Position numbers and translations under genes: made by a program
Shown: positions 48,454 through 56,926 of the stretch, in pieces
Layout: each line of letters begins with the position of its first letter
How positions within the stretch are numbered: position 1 is the stretch's first letter
The notes under the pieces: model-generated
What the model was told of the DNA's origin: nothing
The model's database searches: none
The model's input: the letters and a program-made list of their open reading frames with translations, nothing else
DNA from: an uncultured Pelagibacteraceae bacterium
GTDB taxonomy: Bacteria; Pseudomonadota; Alphaproteobacteria; Pelagibacterales; Pelagibacteraceae
Reading direction: 5' to 3'
DNA length: 64,000 nt
Assembly (NCBI GenBank): GCA_902558585.1
Contig: CACEEO010000002.1
Location: 1-64,000, forward strand

Positions 48454-49257
48454 TTAAATATTTTTTAGTTGATCTCCGTATACATAGCTTTTGATGTCTA
48501 TTGCTAAACCTGTTTTTATATCACAATCTACTATAACACCACACAAAGTAGCATCTCCAGTAGCGGGAAAGTGTTTCACTGAATTCTTTTTTAAAAATCT
48601 ATTCAAGGAATTTTCTTTATTCATTCCAATCACTGAATCATAATCCCCACACATACCTGCATCGGTTTGATATCCAGTGCCATTATTAAGTATTCTGGCA
48701 TCATTTGTTGGAATATGAGTATGGGTTCCAACCACGAGAGTTGCCTTTCCATCAAATAGATGTCCTATAGCATTTTTTTCGCTAGTAATTTCACCATGGA
48801 AATCAACTACAAGTAAATCAAAATCTTTTTTCATTTCATTTTCTTTTAAAAATTTTTGAGAAGCTTCAAAAACATCTTCACACTTTTTCATAAAAACGTT
48901 GCCCATCAAATTAAGAACTCCAATTTTTATATCATTCTTTGTTTTATAAATCTGAAAACCTTTTCCTGGTGCAGGTTCAAATAAATTTTTAGGTCTTAAT
49001 AATCTTTCTTCTTTATCAATAAATTCCATAATTTCTTTTTGATCCCAAACATGATTGCCGGTTGTGATAACATCAACTCCACAATTAAAAAAATCCTTAC
49101 ATATTTCTTTAGTTAACCCCACACCTTGAACTGCTGCATTTTCACCGTTTACTATTACAAAATCGATTTTGTTTTGATCAATTTCATTTAATAAATTACT
49201 TGTTAATTTAGAACATCCTGAAATTCCAACAACATCTCCTAAAAATAAAATTCTCAT
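48454..49257 (-). CDS. YmdB-family metallophosphoesterase
   Basis: Calcineurin-like phosphodiesterase of the TIGR00282/YmdB type. 267 residues: FLGDVVGISG at the N-terminus, VIVNGENAAVQGVGLT, TTGNHVWDQKEI with the metal ligand Asn-His, VDFHGEITSEKNAIGHLFDGKATLVVGTHTHIPTNDARIL, and a C-terminal ATLCGVIVDCD. In Bacillus YmdB hydrolyses cyclic nucleotides, but its substrate here is unknown. Overlaps fthC by four bases (ATGA) and lies five bases before yebC. Confidence 0.9.
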   Translation of the reverse strand: MRILFLGDVVGISGCSKLTSNLLNEIDQNKIDFVIVNGENAAVQGVGLTKEICKDFFNCGVDVITTGNHVWDQKEIMEFIDKEERLLRPKNLFEPAPGKGFQIYKTKNDIKIGVLNLMGNVFMKKCEDVFEASQKFLKENEMKKDFDLLVVDFHGEITSEKNAIGHLFDGKATLVVGTHTHIPTNDARILNNGTGYQTDAGMCGDYDSVIGMNKENSLNRFLKKNSVKHFPATGDATLCGVIVDCDIKTGLAIDIKSYVYGDQLKNI

Positions 49258-49799
49258 TGTATAATTTTTTTCTCGGTTATTATTAAATCAAGTTTCTTAT
49301 CATACTTGTTGATAGGTATTTTTTTTATTTCCTGGTATGAAAATCCTAATCCAATTTTAAATATTTTTTTAATTTTAGATACTTTTTCTAAATAACGATC
49401 ATAAAATCCTCCACCATAGCCTAATCTATTCAAATCATCATCATAAGCTACTAAAGGAACAAATATTATATCTGGGAAAATTTTCTTTCCTAAAGTTGGC
49501 TCAGCAATTCCATACTTATTAATTTTTAAAGGATCTTTATTTGTCCATTCAAAAAAATCCATTTGGTTATTTTCTCTAATTATTGGTAAGGAAATATTTG
49601 CCTTTTTGTTTCTTAAAAAATAAAGCATATCCAAGTCATCAATCTCATGATTACAAGGGTAATACCCTCCTACATTTTTGAAATTAATTTTATTTTTTTT
49701 TAAAAATCGATAAATTCTGTCAGGATTGAGACTAAGTTTTTTATTCGAATTTTTTTTTCTAAGATTTAAAATTTTACTTCTTAGCTTAGATTTACTCAC
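49254..49799 (-). CDS. 5-formyltetrahydrofolate cyclo-ligase
   Basis: Converts 5-formyl-THF to methenyl-THF, recovering a folate dead-end. 181 residues: basic N-terminus with KSKLRSKILNLRKKNS, the ATP-site segment around ISLPIIREN and FFEWTNKDPLKINKYGIAEP, and the signature IIFVPLVAYDDDLNRLGYGGGFYDRYL. It lies four bases after zapA, the usual fthC/ygfA position, but the 6S RNA that often separates the two in other proteobacteria is not present. Confidence 0.93.
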   Translation of the reverse strand: MSKSKLRSKILNLRKKNSNKKLSLNPDRIYRFLKKNKINFKNVGGYYPCNHEIDDLDMLYFLRNKKANISLPIIRENNQMDFFEWTNKDPLKINKYGIAEPTLGKKIFPDIIFVPLVAYDDDLNRLGYGGGFYDRYLEKVSKIKKIFKIGLGFSYQEIKKIPINKYDKKLDLIITEKKIIQ

Positions 49800-49803
49800 A
49801 GAC

Positions 49804-50250
49804 CTACTTTGAAATATTTTCTAATTTTGCTTTTTTTACAAAATTTGATATTTGATCAGCAGCTTCATCAATTAAATTTTCGTATTTTTTTTGATTATCG
49901 TCAATTTCTTGTTTTAAATTTTCATGATCAAGATTTAGTTTTTCAATTTCAGATTCTTTTGTGTCCCTATAATCGTAAATTAGAGATTTTAGTTCTTTAA
50001 ATTTTTTTGATAGATCGTTTAATTCTTCTTTTTTTTGATCCACTTTTTTTTTAGTTTCGTAATATTCATCCATTATTTTTACAGCTGTAATTAATAATAA
50101 TTTATTTTCACCTAGATTTCCCAAATCATTTTTTAAATTATTAAACTTTTTGTTAATCTGAATTAACAATTCTTCTAAGTGCTCTTCTTGTCCATCTTCA
50201 CAAGCGAGCAAAAACTCTTTATTGTTAAATTTTATACTTACATTTGCCAT
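49804..50250 (-). CDS. zapA: Cell division protein ZapA, with coiled-coil extension
   Basis: Binds and bundles FtsZ at the division site. 148 residues. The N-terminal ZapA globular domain reads MANVSIKFNNKEFLLACEDGQEEHLEELLIQINKKF, followed by an acidic helical segment and a long Lys/Glu-rich coiled coil from about residue 70 to the end. E. coli ZapA is about 109 residues, so the coiled coil is extended. It overlaps the upstream coiled-coil gene by 13 bases. Confidence 0.88.
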   Translation of the reverse strand: MANVSIKFNNKEFLLACEDGQEEHLEELLIQINKKFNNLKNDLGNLGENKLLLITAVKIMDEYYETKKKVDQKKEELNDLSKKFKELKSLIYDYRDTKESEIEKLNLDHENLKQEIDDNQKKYENLIDEAADQISNFVKKAKLENISK

Positions 50251-50561
50251 TTATCTATTTCATCCAATAGTGTGTCGGTTTCTTGATTAAGTTCGTCAAT
50301 TTTTTCAGAAAATTCAATTTGTTTTCTTTCTTCCAACTTTTCTTTATTTTTTAAATCCTCAAGTTTTTTTGATAAATTTTCATGTTCCTCAAGTAACGTT
50401 TTATATTTTTCTTCAATCTGTGTTTTTTCAATTTCTAATTGATTTTGTTTTGTGCTTAAATTTTCGATATTTTTTTGTAATTCAGGATTTGTTAGATCTA
50501 AATTTTTTAATTCCTCTAATGCAATATTTAATTTTTTTTCTTTTTCGTTTATAGAATTCAT
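50238..50561 (-). CDS. ZauP-like coiled-coil partner of ZapA (DUF4164-type)
   Basis: 107 residues that are almost entirely heptad-like coiled coil (LSTKQNQLEIEKTQIEEKYKTLLEEHENLSKKLEDLKNKEK). It lies immediately upstream of, and overlaps, zapA. In Caulobacter a gene in this place, zauP, encodes a coiled-coil protein that works with ZapA in Z-ring focusing. Position and composition support the same role, but sequence identity in coiled coils is weak evidence. The start lies 53 bases from the divergent tkt. Confidence 0.7.
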   Translation of the reverse strand: MNSINEKEKKLNIALEELKNLDLTNPELQKNIENLSTKQNQLEIEKTQIEEKYKTLLEEHENLSKKLEDLKNKEKLEERKQIEFSEKIDELNQETDTLLDEIDKWQM

Positions 50562-50614
50562 ATATATATGTTTATATTATTAAATAGATTCTTCTTAGTC
50601 TAGTCAGGATAATT

Positions 50615-52573
50615 TTGAGCAAACTACACAATGATTTAGCTAATTGCATCAGATTTTTATCAATTGATGCTGTTCAAAAAGCAAATTCAGGTCACCCAGG
50701 AATGCCAATGGGTATGGCAGATGTTGCTACAGTGTTATTCAAAAATTTTTTAAGATTTAATCCAAAGAATCCAGATTGGTTAAATAGAGATAGATTTGTT
50801 TTGTCTGCTGGTCATGGTTCTATGCTTTTATATTCTTTGCTTTACCTAACTGGATATAAAAGCATATCAATTAATAATATTAAAAAATTTAGGCAGCTTA
50901 ATTCTATTTGTGCTGGACATCCTGAATATCATCCGAAAACAGGTATTGAAACTACAACGGGTCCTCTTGGACAAGGCATATCTAATGCAGTTGGTTTTGC
51001 AATAGCTGAAGAAATTTTAAAAAATAAATTAGGTAAAGATTTAATTAATCACAAAACTTATGTTTTAGCTGGAGATGGATGCTTAATGGAAGGAATAAGT
51101 CATGAAGCGATGAGTTTAGCGGGACATTTAAAGCTTAAAAATTTAGTTATGCTATTTGACAACAATTCAATTTCAATTGATGGTCCAACAAATCTCGCGG
51201 TTTCAGATAATTTTAAAAAAAGATTTGAAGGATATGGTTGGGATTATATTTCTATCAACGGTCATAATGAAAAAGAAATTTTTAAAGCACTAAAAAAAGT
51301 TCAAAAAGCTAAAAAACCTACTGTGATTTCTTGTAAAACAAAGATTGGATATGGTTCACCGAATAAATCAGGAAAAGCATCGTCCCATGGAAGTCCATTG
51401 GGAGTAGATGAAATCAAGCTTGTAAGAAAAGCCTTAAATTGGAAAACCAAACCTTTTGATATTCCAAATAAAATTTTAAATGAATGGAGAAAAATTGGCC
51501 AAAGAGGTGAAATTTTAGAAAAAAAATGGAACAAAGTATTAAAAAGAAAAAAAATAAAATTTAATCAAACTTTAAAAAATAACTTTACTACGGTGCTTAA
51601 GAAAGAAAAAGAGAATGCAATAAAGGAACCAAAAAGTTTAGCTACTAGAAAATGTTCAGAAATGACATTGAATGCATTAACAAAACAAAAAAATAATTTA
51701 ATTGGTGGCTCTGCTGATTTAGCGGGATCAAATAATACAAAAACTAAAAACCATAAAATAATTAAACCTGGAGATTTTACTGGTGACTACATTCACTACG
51801 GAGTGAGAGAACACGCAATGAGTGGGGTTATGAATGGTATCGCACTTCACAGTAATCTAATTCCTTATGGAGGTACTTTTTTAATATTTTCTGATTATTG
51901 CAAACCATCGATCAGATTGTCTGCCTTAATGAAAAAAAGAGTCATTTATGTAATGACTCATGACTCTATTGGGCTCGGAGAAGATGGCCCTACCCATCAA
52001 CCTATAGAACAGCTTTCGGGCTTACGGGCTATACCTAACCTAAATGTATTCAGACCTGCTGATAGAATTGAAACTATCGAGTGTTGGGAACATGCATTAA
52101 AAAGCTCAAAAACACCTAGCGTGCTATCTTTAACAAGACAAAATTTAAATCCAGTAAGAAAAATATACCCAAATAAAAACTTATGCTCATTAGGTGCTTA
52201 TGAGGTTTTAAGAACAAATAAAATAATTAATCTAACAATATTAGCGAGTGGATCTGAAGTTAATCTAGCTTTAGAGGTTAGCCATAAATTAGCCAAAGAT
52301 AAAATATATTCCAAAGTGATATCAATGCCTAGTATGGAACTTTTTGAATTACAATCAAAATCTTATAAAAATAAAATTTTAGAAGAAACAAAATTTAAAA
52401 TATCCATTGAAGCTGGATCAAGCGATTGTTGGAAAAAATATGTAGGTGATAACGGTATTGCTTTTGGAATTGATGAATTCGGAAAAAGTGCACCCTATAA
52501 AGATATTTATAAATATTTTGGACTAGAGAGTACAAACATTAAAAATATCACTAAAAAATTATTAAATAAATGA
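50615..52573 (+). CDS. tkt: Transketolase
   Basis: Thiamine-diphosphate enzyme moving two-carbon units between pentose and triose/hexose phosphates. 652 residues: SGHPGMPMGMADV near residue 25, ThDP motif GDGCLMEGISHEA (GDG at 153-155) ending at DNNSISIDG, and GGTFLIFSDYCKPSIRLSALMKK with the GLGEDGPTHQPIEQ catalytic region. The start is TTG at 50615, preceded by AGGA (50606-50609) five bases away; no ATG lies near. It begins the tkt-gapA-pgk-fba cluster and overlaps gapA by four bases. Confidence 0.96.
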   Translation: MSKLHNDLANCIRFLSIDAVQKANSGHPGMPMGMADVATVLFKNFLRFNPKNPDWLNRDRFVLSAGHGSMLLYSLLYLTGYKSISINNIKKFRQLNSICAGHPEYHPKTGIETTTGPLGQGISNAVGFAIAEEILKNKLGKDLINHKTYVLAGDGCLMEGISHEAMSLAGHLKLKNLVMLFDNNSISIDGPTNLAVSDNFKKRFEGYGWDYISINGHNEKEIFKALKKVQKAKKPTVISCKTKIGYGSPNKSGKASSHGSPLGVDEIKLVRKALNWKTKPFDIPNKILNEWRKIGQRGEILEKKWNKVLKRKKIKFNQTLKNNFTTVLKKEKENAIKEPKSLATRKCSEMTLNALTKQKNNLIGGSADLAGSNNTKTKNHKIIKPGDFTGDYIHYGVREHAMSGVMNGIALHSNLIPYGGTFLIFSDYCKPSIRLSALMKKRVIYVMTHDSIGLGEDGPTHQPIEQLSGLRAIPNLNVFRPADRIETIECWEHALKSSKTPSVLSLTRQNLNPVRKIYPNKNLCSLGAYEVLRTNKIINLTILASGSEVNLALEVSHKLAKDKIYSKVISMPSMELFELQSKSYKNKILEETKFKISIEAGSSDCWKKYVGDNGIAFGIDEFGKSAPYKDIYKYFGLESTNIKNITKKLLNK

Positions 52574-53577
52574 CAATTAAAATTGGAATTAATGGAATGG
52601 GACGGATTGGTCGTATGGTTGTTAGATCAATTGTTGAAAGTAAAAATAAAAATTTAAAAATTAATCATATAAACAACAGGTCAAATTCAGAAACTACATC
52701 TAAATTAATTAAATATGACTCTATACATGGAAAATTAAATGCTGATTTAGATTATGATCCAAATCATTTAATAATTAATAAAAATAAAATTACATTTTCT
52801 CAAGAAACAAAAATTGAACACATAAATTGGAAAAAACATGATGTTGATTATGTTTTCGAATGTACTGGAAAATTTAATTCGAAAGAAAAACTTCTTGCTC
52901 ATATAGAAAATGGTGCAAAAAAGGTGATCGTTTCTGCTCCATGTAAAAATGCTGATAAAACAATAGTATTTGGTGTTAATGAAAATATAATTACTAAAGA
53001 AGATAAAATAATATCTGCAGCTTCGTGCACAACCAATTGTCTAGCACCAGTAACCAGTGTTCTTGATGAAAAATTTGAAATTGAAAAAGGTTTTATGACT
53101 ACAATTCATGCATTTACTAGCGATCAGAGAATTTTAGATAATTCACACAAAGATCCAAGAAGAGCAAGATCAGCGAGTCAATCAATAGTTCCCACCTCAA
53201 CAGGAGCTTCTAAAGCAATAGGAGAAATAATACCAAACCTCAAAGGAAAACTAGAAGGTGTTGCGATGAGGGTGCCCACTCCTAATGTTTCTCTTGTTGA
53301 ATTAGTTTTTTGTACAAAAAAAGATATTAATATAAAAAAAATTAATGATGCCTTCGAACAAGCATCAAAAAATAAATTAAAAAATATCTTAGAAGTTACT
53401 CATGAGAAATTAGTATCTATAGATTTTAATCATCATCCTGCATCCGCAATAGTAGATGCTTCTTTAACAAACGTAGTTGGAAGTAATATGGGAAAAATAT
53501 CAGCCTGGTATGATAATGAATGGGGCTTTTCTAATAGAATGTGTGATATCGCTGAAACTTTGCATAAAATCTCTTAA
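52570..53577 (+). CDS. gapA: Glyceraldehyde-3-phosphate dehydrogenase
   Basis: Interconverts glyceraldehyde 3-phosphate and 1,3-bisphosphoglycerate. 335 residues: Rossmann GINGMGRIGRMVVRS, catalytic Cys153 in ASCTTNCLAPV, and STGASKAIGEIIP. At the position of the acidic residue that selects NAD in classical GAPDH (the ND of a VNDL motif) this enzyme has NNRS (N35, N36, R37, S38). This resembles NADP-using or gluconeogenic forms such as B. subtilis GapB. Cofactor preference is inferred. The start overlaps tkt and the end overlaps pgk by one base. Confidence 0.94.
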   Translation: MTIKIGINGMGRIGRMVVRSIVESKNKNLKINHINNRSNSETTSKLIKYDSIHGKLNADLDYDPNHLIINKNKITFSQETKIEHINWKKHDVDYVFECTGKFNSKEKLLAHIENGAKKVIVSAPCKNADKTIVFGVNENIITKEDKIISAASCTTNCLAPVTSVLDEKFEIEKGFMTTIHAFTSDQRILDNSHKDPRRARSASQSIVPTSTGASKAIGEIIPNLKGKLEGVAMRVPTPNVSLVELVFCTKKDINIKKINDAFEQASKNKLKNILEVTHEKLVSIDFNHHPASAIVDASLTNVVGSNMGKISAWYDNEWGFSNRMCDIAETLHKIS

Positions 53578-54755
53578 TGAGAAGTATTATAAACGAAAAA
53601 AATCTAAACAATAAAAAAATATTATTAAGACTAGATTTGAATGTCCCTTTGGAAAAAGACAAAATAACAGACACAACAAGAATCGATAAAATTCTTCCTA
53701 CATTAAATTTTTTGATTAAAGAAAAAGCTAAAATTATAATTTTATCTCATGTTGGAAGACCAAAAGGTAAAATTGTTAAAGAACTCTCCCTAAAACCAAT
53801 TTGTGAAGAATTGCAAAATAAATTAAGAAAAAAAGTAAAACTTATTAGCGAAAATATTAAAGAAATAAAAAATAAAAATTTCTTCAGTGACTATAATGAA
53901 GATATTTTTATTTTAGAAAATATTAGATTTTATTCTGAAGAAGAGCAAAATGACAATAAGTTTGCTGAAATGCTATCAAATCTTGGAGATATATATGTTA
54001 ATGACGCTTTCTCTTGTTCGCATAGAGCTCATGCCTCAATTCATGAAATTCCAAAATTCTTACCCTCATTTTCTGGATTGCAATTAGACTTAGAAGTTAA
54101 TGCGCTTAATAAAATAACTTCTGAAATTACAAGACCAATTACTTGTATTATTGGAGGGTCTAAAATTTCAACTAAGATTAATGTTATTAAAAATTTAATT
54201 CCTAAATTTGATTATATTATAATTGTTGGGGGTATGGCTAATAATTTTATAGAATATTTTGGAAATAGTGTTGGAAAATCTATTAAAGAAAAAAATTGCG
54301 ATAAAATAGTCGAAGAAATTATCTCTCTTTCAAAAAAAGAAAAATGTAAAATAATTTACCCAGAAGATGTGATTGTATCTAATGATTTAAATGGATCTCC
54401 TCAAAAGAAAGAATTGAACGAAATATTATTTCATGAAATGATATTAGATATTGGTCCAAAAACTATAGATAAGATAACAAAAATTATTGATAACAGTAAA
54501 ACTATACTTTGGAATGGACCTGCAGGGTATTTTGAAAATTCAAATTTTGCTAATGGAAGTATTCAAATAGCAAAAAAAATAATTGAAAATAATAAAGCAA
54601 ACAAAATTTTTTCAGTTGCTGGAGGTGGAGACACAGTTTCTTTATTAAATAATTTAAATGCTGTTAGTGAATTTAATTTTGTTTCAACTGCAGGTGGAGC
54701 TTTTTTAGAATATCTTGAAGGTAAAAACCTTCCTGGTATAACTGCATTAAATTAA
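53577..54755 (+). CDS. pgk: Phosphoglycerate kinase
   Basis: Interconverts 1,3-bisphosphoglycerate and 3-phosphoglycerate with ADP/ATP. 392 residues: LLRLDLNVPLEKDKITDTTRI, LSHVGRPKGK, the substrate-contact SCSHRAHASIHEIPKFLPSFSG, and the nucleotide-side IGGSKISTKI and SVAGGGDTVSLLN. Normal length. Starts on the last base of gapA and is followed one base later by fba. Confidence 0.96.
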   Translation: MRSIINEKNLNNKKILLRLDLNVPLEKDKITDTTRIDKILPTLNFLIKEKAKIIILSHVGRPKGKIVKELSLKPICEELQNKLRKKVKLISENIKEIKNKNFFSDYNEDIFILENIRFYSEEEQNDNKFAEMLSNLGDIYVNDAFSCSHRAHASIHEIPKFLPSFSGLQLDLEVNALNKITSEITRPITCIIGGSKISTKINVIKNLIPKFDYIIIVGGMANNFIEYFGNSVGKSIKEKNCDKIVEEIISLSKKEKCKIIYPEDVIVSNDLNGSPQKKELNEILFHEMILDIGPKTIDKITKIIDNSKTILWNGPAGYFENSNFANGSIQIAKKIIENNKANKIFSVAGGGDTVSLLNNLNAVSEFNFVSTAGGAFLEYLEGKNLPGITALN

Positions 54756-54756
54756 A

Positions 54757-55767
54757 ATGTCTGAATTAAATAAAATTGCCCTTAAAATAATTTCCAACGG
54801 CAAAGGTATACTTGCTGCTGATGAGAGCACTGGAACTATGACAAAAAGACTTGAAGCAGTAAATGTTAAATCAACTGAACAAAATAGGCTTTCCTTCAGA
54901 GAAATTCTTTTTTCTTCAGACGGAATGAAGGATTACATAGGTGGTGTTATTCTTTACGATGAAACAATAAATCAAATTTCGAGCACAGGAAAAACAATAT
55001 CAGATTTAATATCTAGTTCAGGTGCAATTCCTGGAATTAAAGTTGATGCTGGTGCAAAAGATTTGGCAAATTCACCTAAAGAAAAAATTACAGAGGGATT
55101 AGATGGCCTAAGAGATAGATTGAAAAAATATTATGATCTTGGTGCAAGATTTACAAAATGGAGAGGCGTATATTCTATTGGTGAAAAATATCCAAGTAAA
55201 CTTGCAATTAGTAGCAATGCTCATGCGCTTGCTAGATACTCTGCACTAGTTCAAGAAAGTGGAATGGTCCCAATAGTTGAACCTGAAGTATTGATGGATG
55301 GAAACCATTCTGCTGAAGATTGTTTTAATAAAACATCAGAGGTAATTAAAAAGTGTTTTGAAGAACTAATTTTACACGAAGTTGATCTCTCAGGAGTAAT
55401 ATTAAAACCAAATATGATTTTATCTGGAAGCCTATCAGAAAATAAAATTTCTAGTGAAGAAGTTTCCATCAAAACCTTAGAATGCCTTAAAAATTCTGTA
55501 CCCAATGAAGTTCCTGGAATAGCCTTTTTATCTGGAGGGCAATCTGAAATTGAAGCAACAGAAAATTTAAATTTAATTAATAAAAATAATAATACAAATT
55601 TTATAATGACCTATTCATATGGAAGAGCTCTTCAGCAAAGTGCTTTGAAAGTTTGGTCTAATGATATTAAAAATGTAGAAGCAACTCAAACTACTTTTAA
55701 TCATAGAGCTAAAATGTGTACCTTAGCTGCTCAAGGAAAATGGTCTAGCGAACTTGAAAATAAATAA
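54757..55767 (+). CDS. fba: Fructose-bisphosphate aldolase, class I
   Basis: Schiff-base aldolase joining DHAP and glyceraldehyde 3-phosphate. 336 residues of the metal-independent class I family: GKGILAADESTGTMTKRLEAV near the start, the aldolase core KVDAGAKDLA, and the Schiff-base lysine in GVILKPNMILSG near residue 215. FLSGGQSEIEATENL is also conserved. Most proteobacteria use a class II enzyme. Last 14 bases overlap thiE, whose TTG start lies inside. Confidence 0.94.
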   Translation: MSELNKIALKIISNGKGILAADESTGTMTKRLEAVNVKSTEQNRLSFREILFSSDGMKDYIGGVILYDETINQISSTGKTISDLISSSGAIPGIKVDAGAKDLANSPKEKITEGLDGLRDRLKKYYDLGARFTKWRGVYSIGEKYPSKLAISSNAHALARYSALVQESGMVPIVEPEVLMDGNHSAEDCFNKTSEVIKKCFEELILHEVDLSGVILKPNMILSGSLSENKISSEEVSIKTLECLKNSVPNEVPGIAFLSGGQSEIEATENLNLINKNNNTNFIMTYSYGRALQQSALKVWSNDIKNVEATQTTFNHRAKMCTLAAQGKWSSELENK

Positions 55768-56368
55768 AAAAAAATTTATTTATCTTATTTCTCCTAACAA
55801 AATACATTGTTCTTTCTATAAAAATCTAAAGTTAGTTTTAAAAACTGGAAAAGTAAGTTTTTTTCAGCTCAGACTTAAAAGTTACTCTCTGAAAAAGAAA
55901 ATGATAATTGGAAAAAAAATTCAAAATATTTGTAAAAAAAATAAAGTAAAATTTATAATTAACGATAACCCTTTGCTTGTTAGAAAATTAGATGCAGATG
56001 GTTGCCATCTAGGTCAAAAAGATATGAATATTAATATAGCAAAAAAAATACTTGGTAAAAAAATTATAGGAATTACTTGTCATAATTCCATGATTTTAGC
56101 AAAAAAAGCAATTAAAGCTAAAGCTGATTACATTGCCTTTGGTGCTTTTAATCAATCTAAAACTAAAAAAACTAAACATGTGGCCTCTGTAAAGATTTTA
56201 AATGAATTTAAAAAATATTCAAAAACTCCAACAGTAGCTATTGGTGGAATTAATGCTGTTAATTATAAAAATCTATTATTGAATAATGCTAATTTTTTAG
56301 CTATTTCAGGCTACATTTGGAAAAATAAAAAATATAAGCCGTTACAAGCTATAGAAAGACTAAAATGA
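55754..56368 (+). CDS. thiE: Thiamine-phosphate synthase-like protein
   Basis: Would join HMP-PP with thiazole phosphate to give thiamine monophosphate. 204 residues of a TIM barrel: FFQLRLKSYSLKKK, FIINDNPLLVRKLDADGCHLGQKDMN, IGITCHNS, YIAFGAFNQSKTKKT and VAIGGINAVN, all ThiE landmarks. It is basic (pI clearly high by composition). It starts with TTG within fba and its stop overlaps the efp ATG by four bases. TenI-type proteins are a possible alternative family member, but the DGCHLGQ and SKTKK motifs support ThiE. Confidence 0.85.
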   Translation: MKINKKKFIYLISPNKIHCSFYKNLKLVLKTGKVSFFQLRLKSYSLKKKMIIGKKIQNICKKNKVKFIINDNPLLVRKLDADGCHLGQKDMNINIAKKILGKKIIGITCHNSMILAKKAIKAKADYIAFGAFNQSKTKKTKHVASVKILNEFKKYSKTPTVAIGGINAVNYKNLLLNNANFLAISGYIWKNKKYKPLQAIERLK

Positions 56369-56925
56369 AAATTAATGCTGGAGAGATAAGGGTTGGAATG
56401 CTCTTAGAATATAAAAATGACTTATGGCAAGTTTTGAAAACCCAACATGTAAAACCAGGAAAAGGTGGTGCGTTTGCTCAAGTTGAAATGAAAAGCTTAA
56501 ATAAAAATACAAAGTTAAATGAAAGATTTAGATCAAGTGAAACAGTAGAAAAGGCGTCATTAGAGGAAAATACTTTCAATTATCTTTATAGTGATGAAAC
56601 TAATTATTTTTTTATGGATCCAAAAACATTTGAACAAATAGAAATAAAAAAAGAAATTGTAGGTGAAAAGGGTAAACTTTTAACTGAAAACCTTCAAGTT
56701 TCTGTAAGTTTTTATAATGAAAACGCATTATCAATTGAATTACCCAACCAAGTGCAGTGTAAAATTGAAACCACTGATGCGGCCCTTAAAGGACAAACTG
56801 TGTCATCATCCTACAAACCAGCAACTCTTGATAATGGTTTAAATATTCAAGTTCCTCCGTTTATTGAAGCAGGAGATGAAATCATAGTTGATACTAGAAA
56901 TTTAGAATACATTAAAAAAATCTAA
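56365..56925 (+). CDS. efp: Elongation factor P
   Basis: Relieves ribosome stalling at polyproline stretches. 186 residues, three beta-barrel domains. The loop with the modified-lysine position reads VKPGKGGAFAQVEMK near residues 30-44, and the C-terminal signature VSSSYKPATLDNGLNIQVPPFIEAGDEIIVDTR is present. Normal length. Lies between thiE and suhB. Confidence 0.96.
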   Translation: MKINAGEIRVGMLLEYKNDLWQVLKTQHVKPGKGGAFAQVEMKSLNKNTKLNERFRSSETVEKASLEENTFNYLYSDETNYFFMDPKTFEQIEIKKEIVGEKGKLLTENLQVSVSFYNENALSIELPNQVQCKIETTDAALKGQTVSSSYKPATLDNGLNIQVPPFIEAGDEIIVDTRNLEYIKKI

Positions 56926-56926
56926 A

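Noticed and set aside
48135-48494. 119-residue open frame opposite yebC and ymdB
   Set aside because: Antisense shadow; both sense genes are strongly conserved families.
49799-49804. 6S RNA expected between zapA and the cyclo-ligase gene
   Set aside because: Only four bases lie between the two genes.
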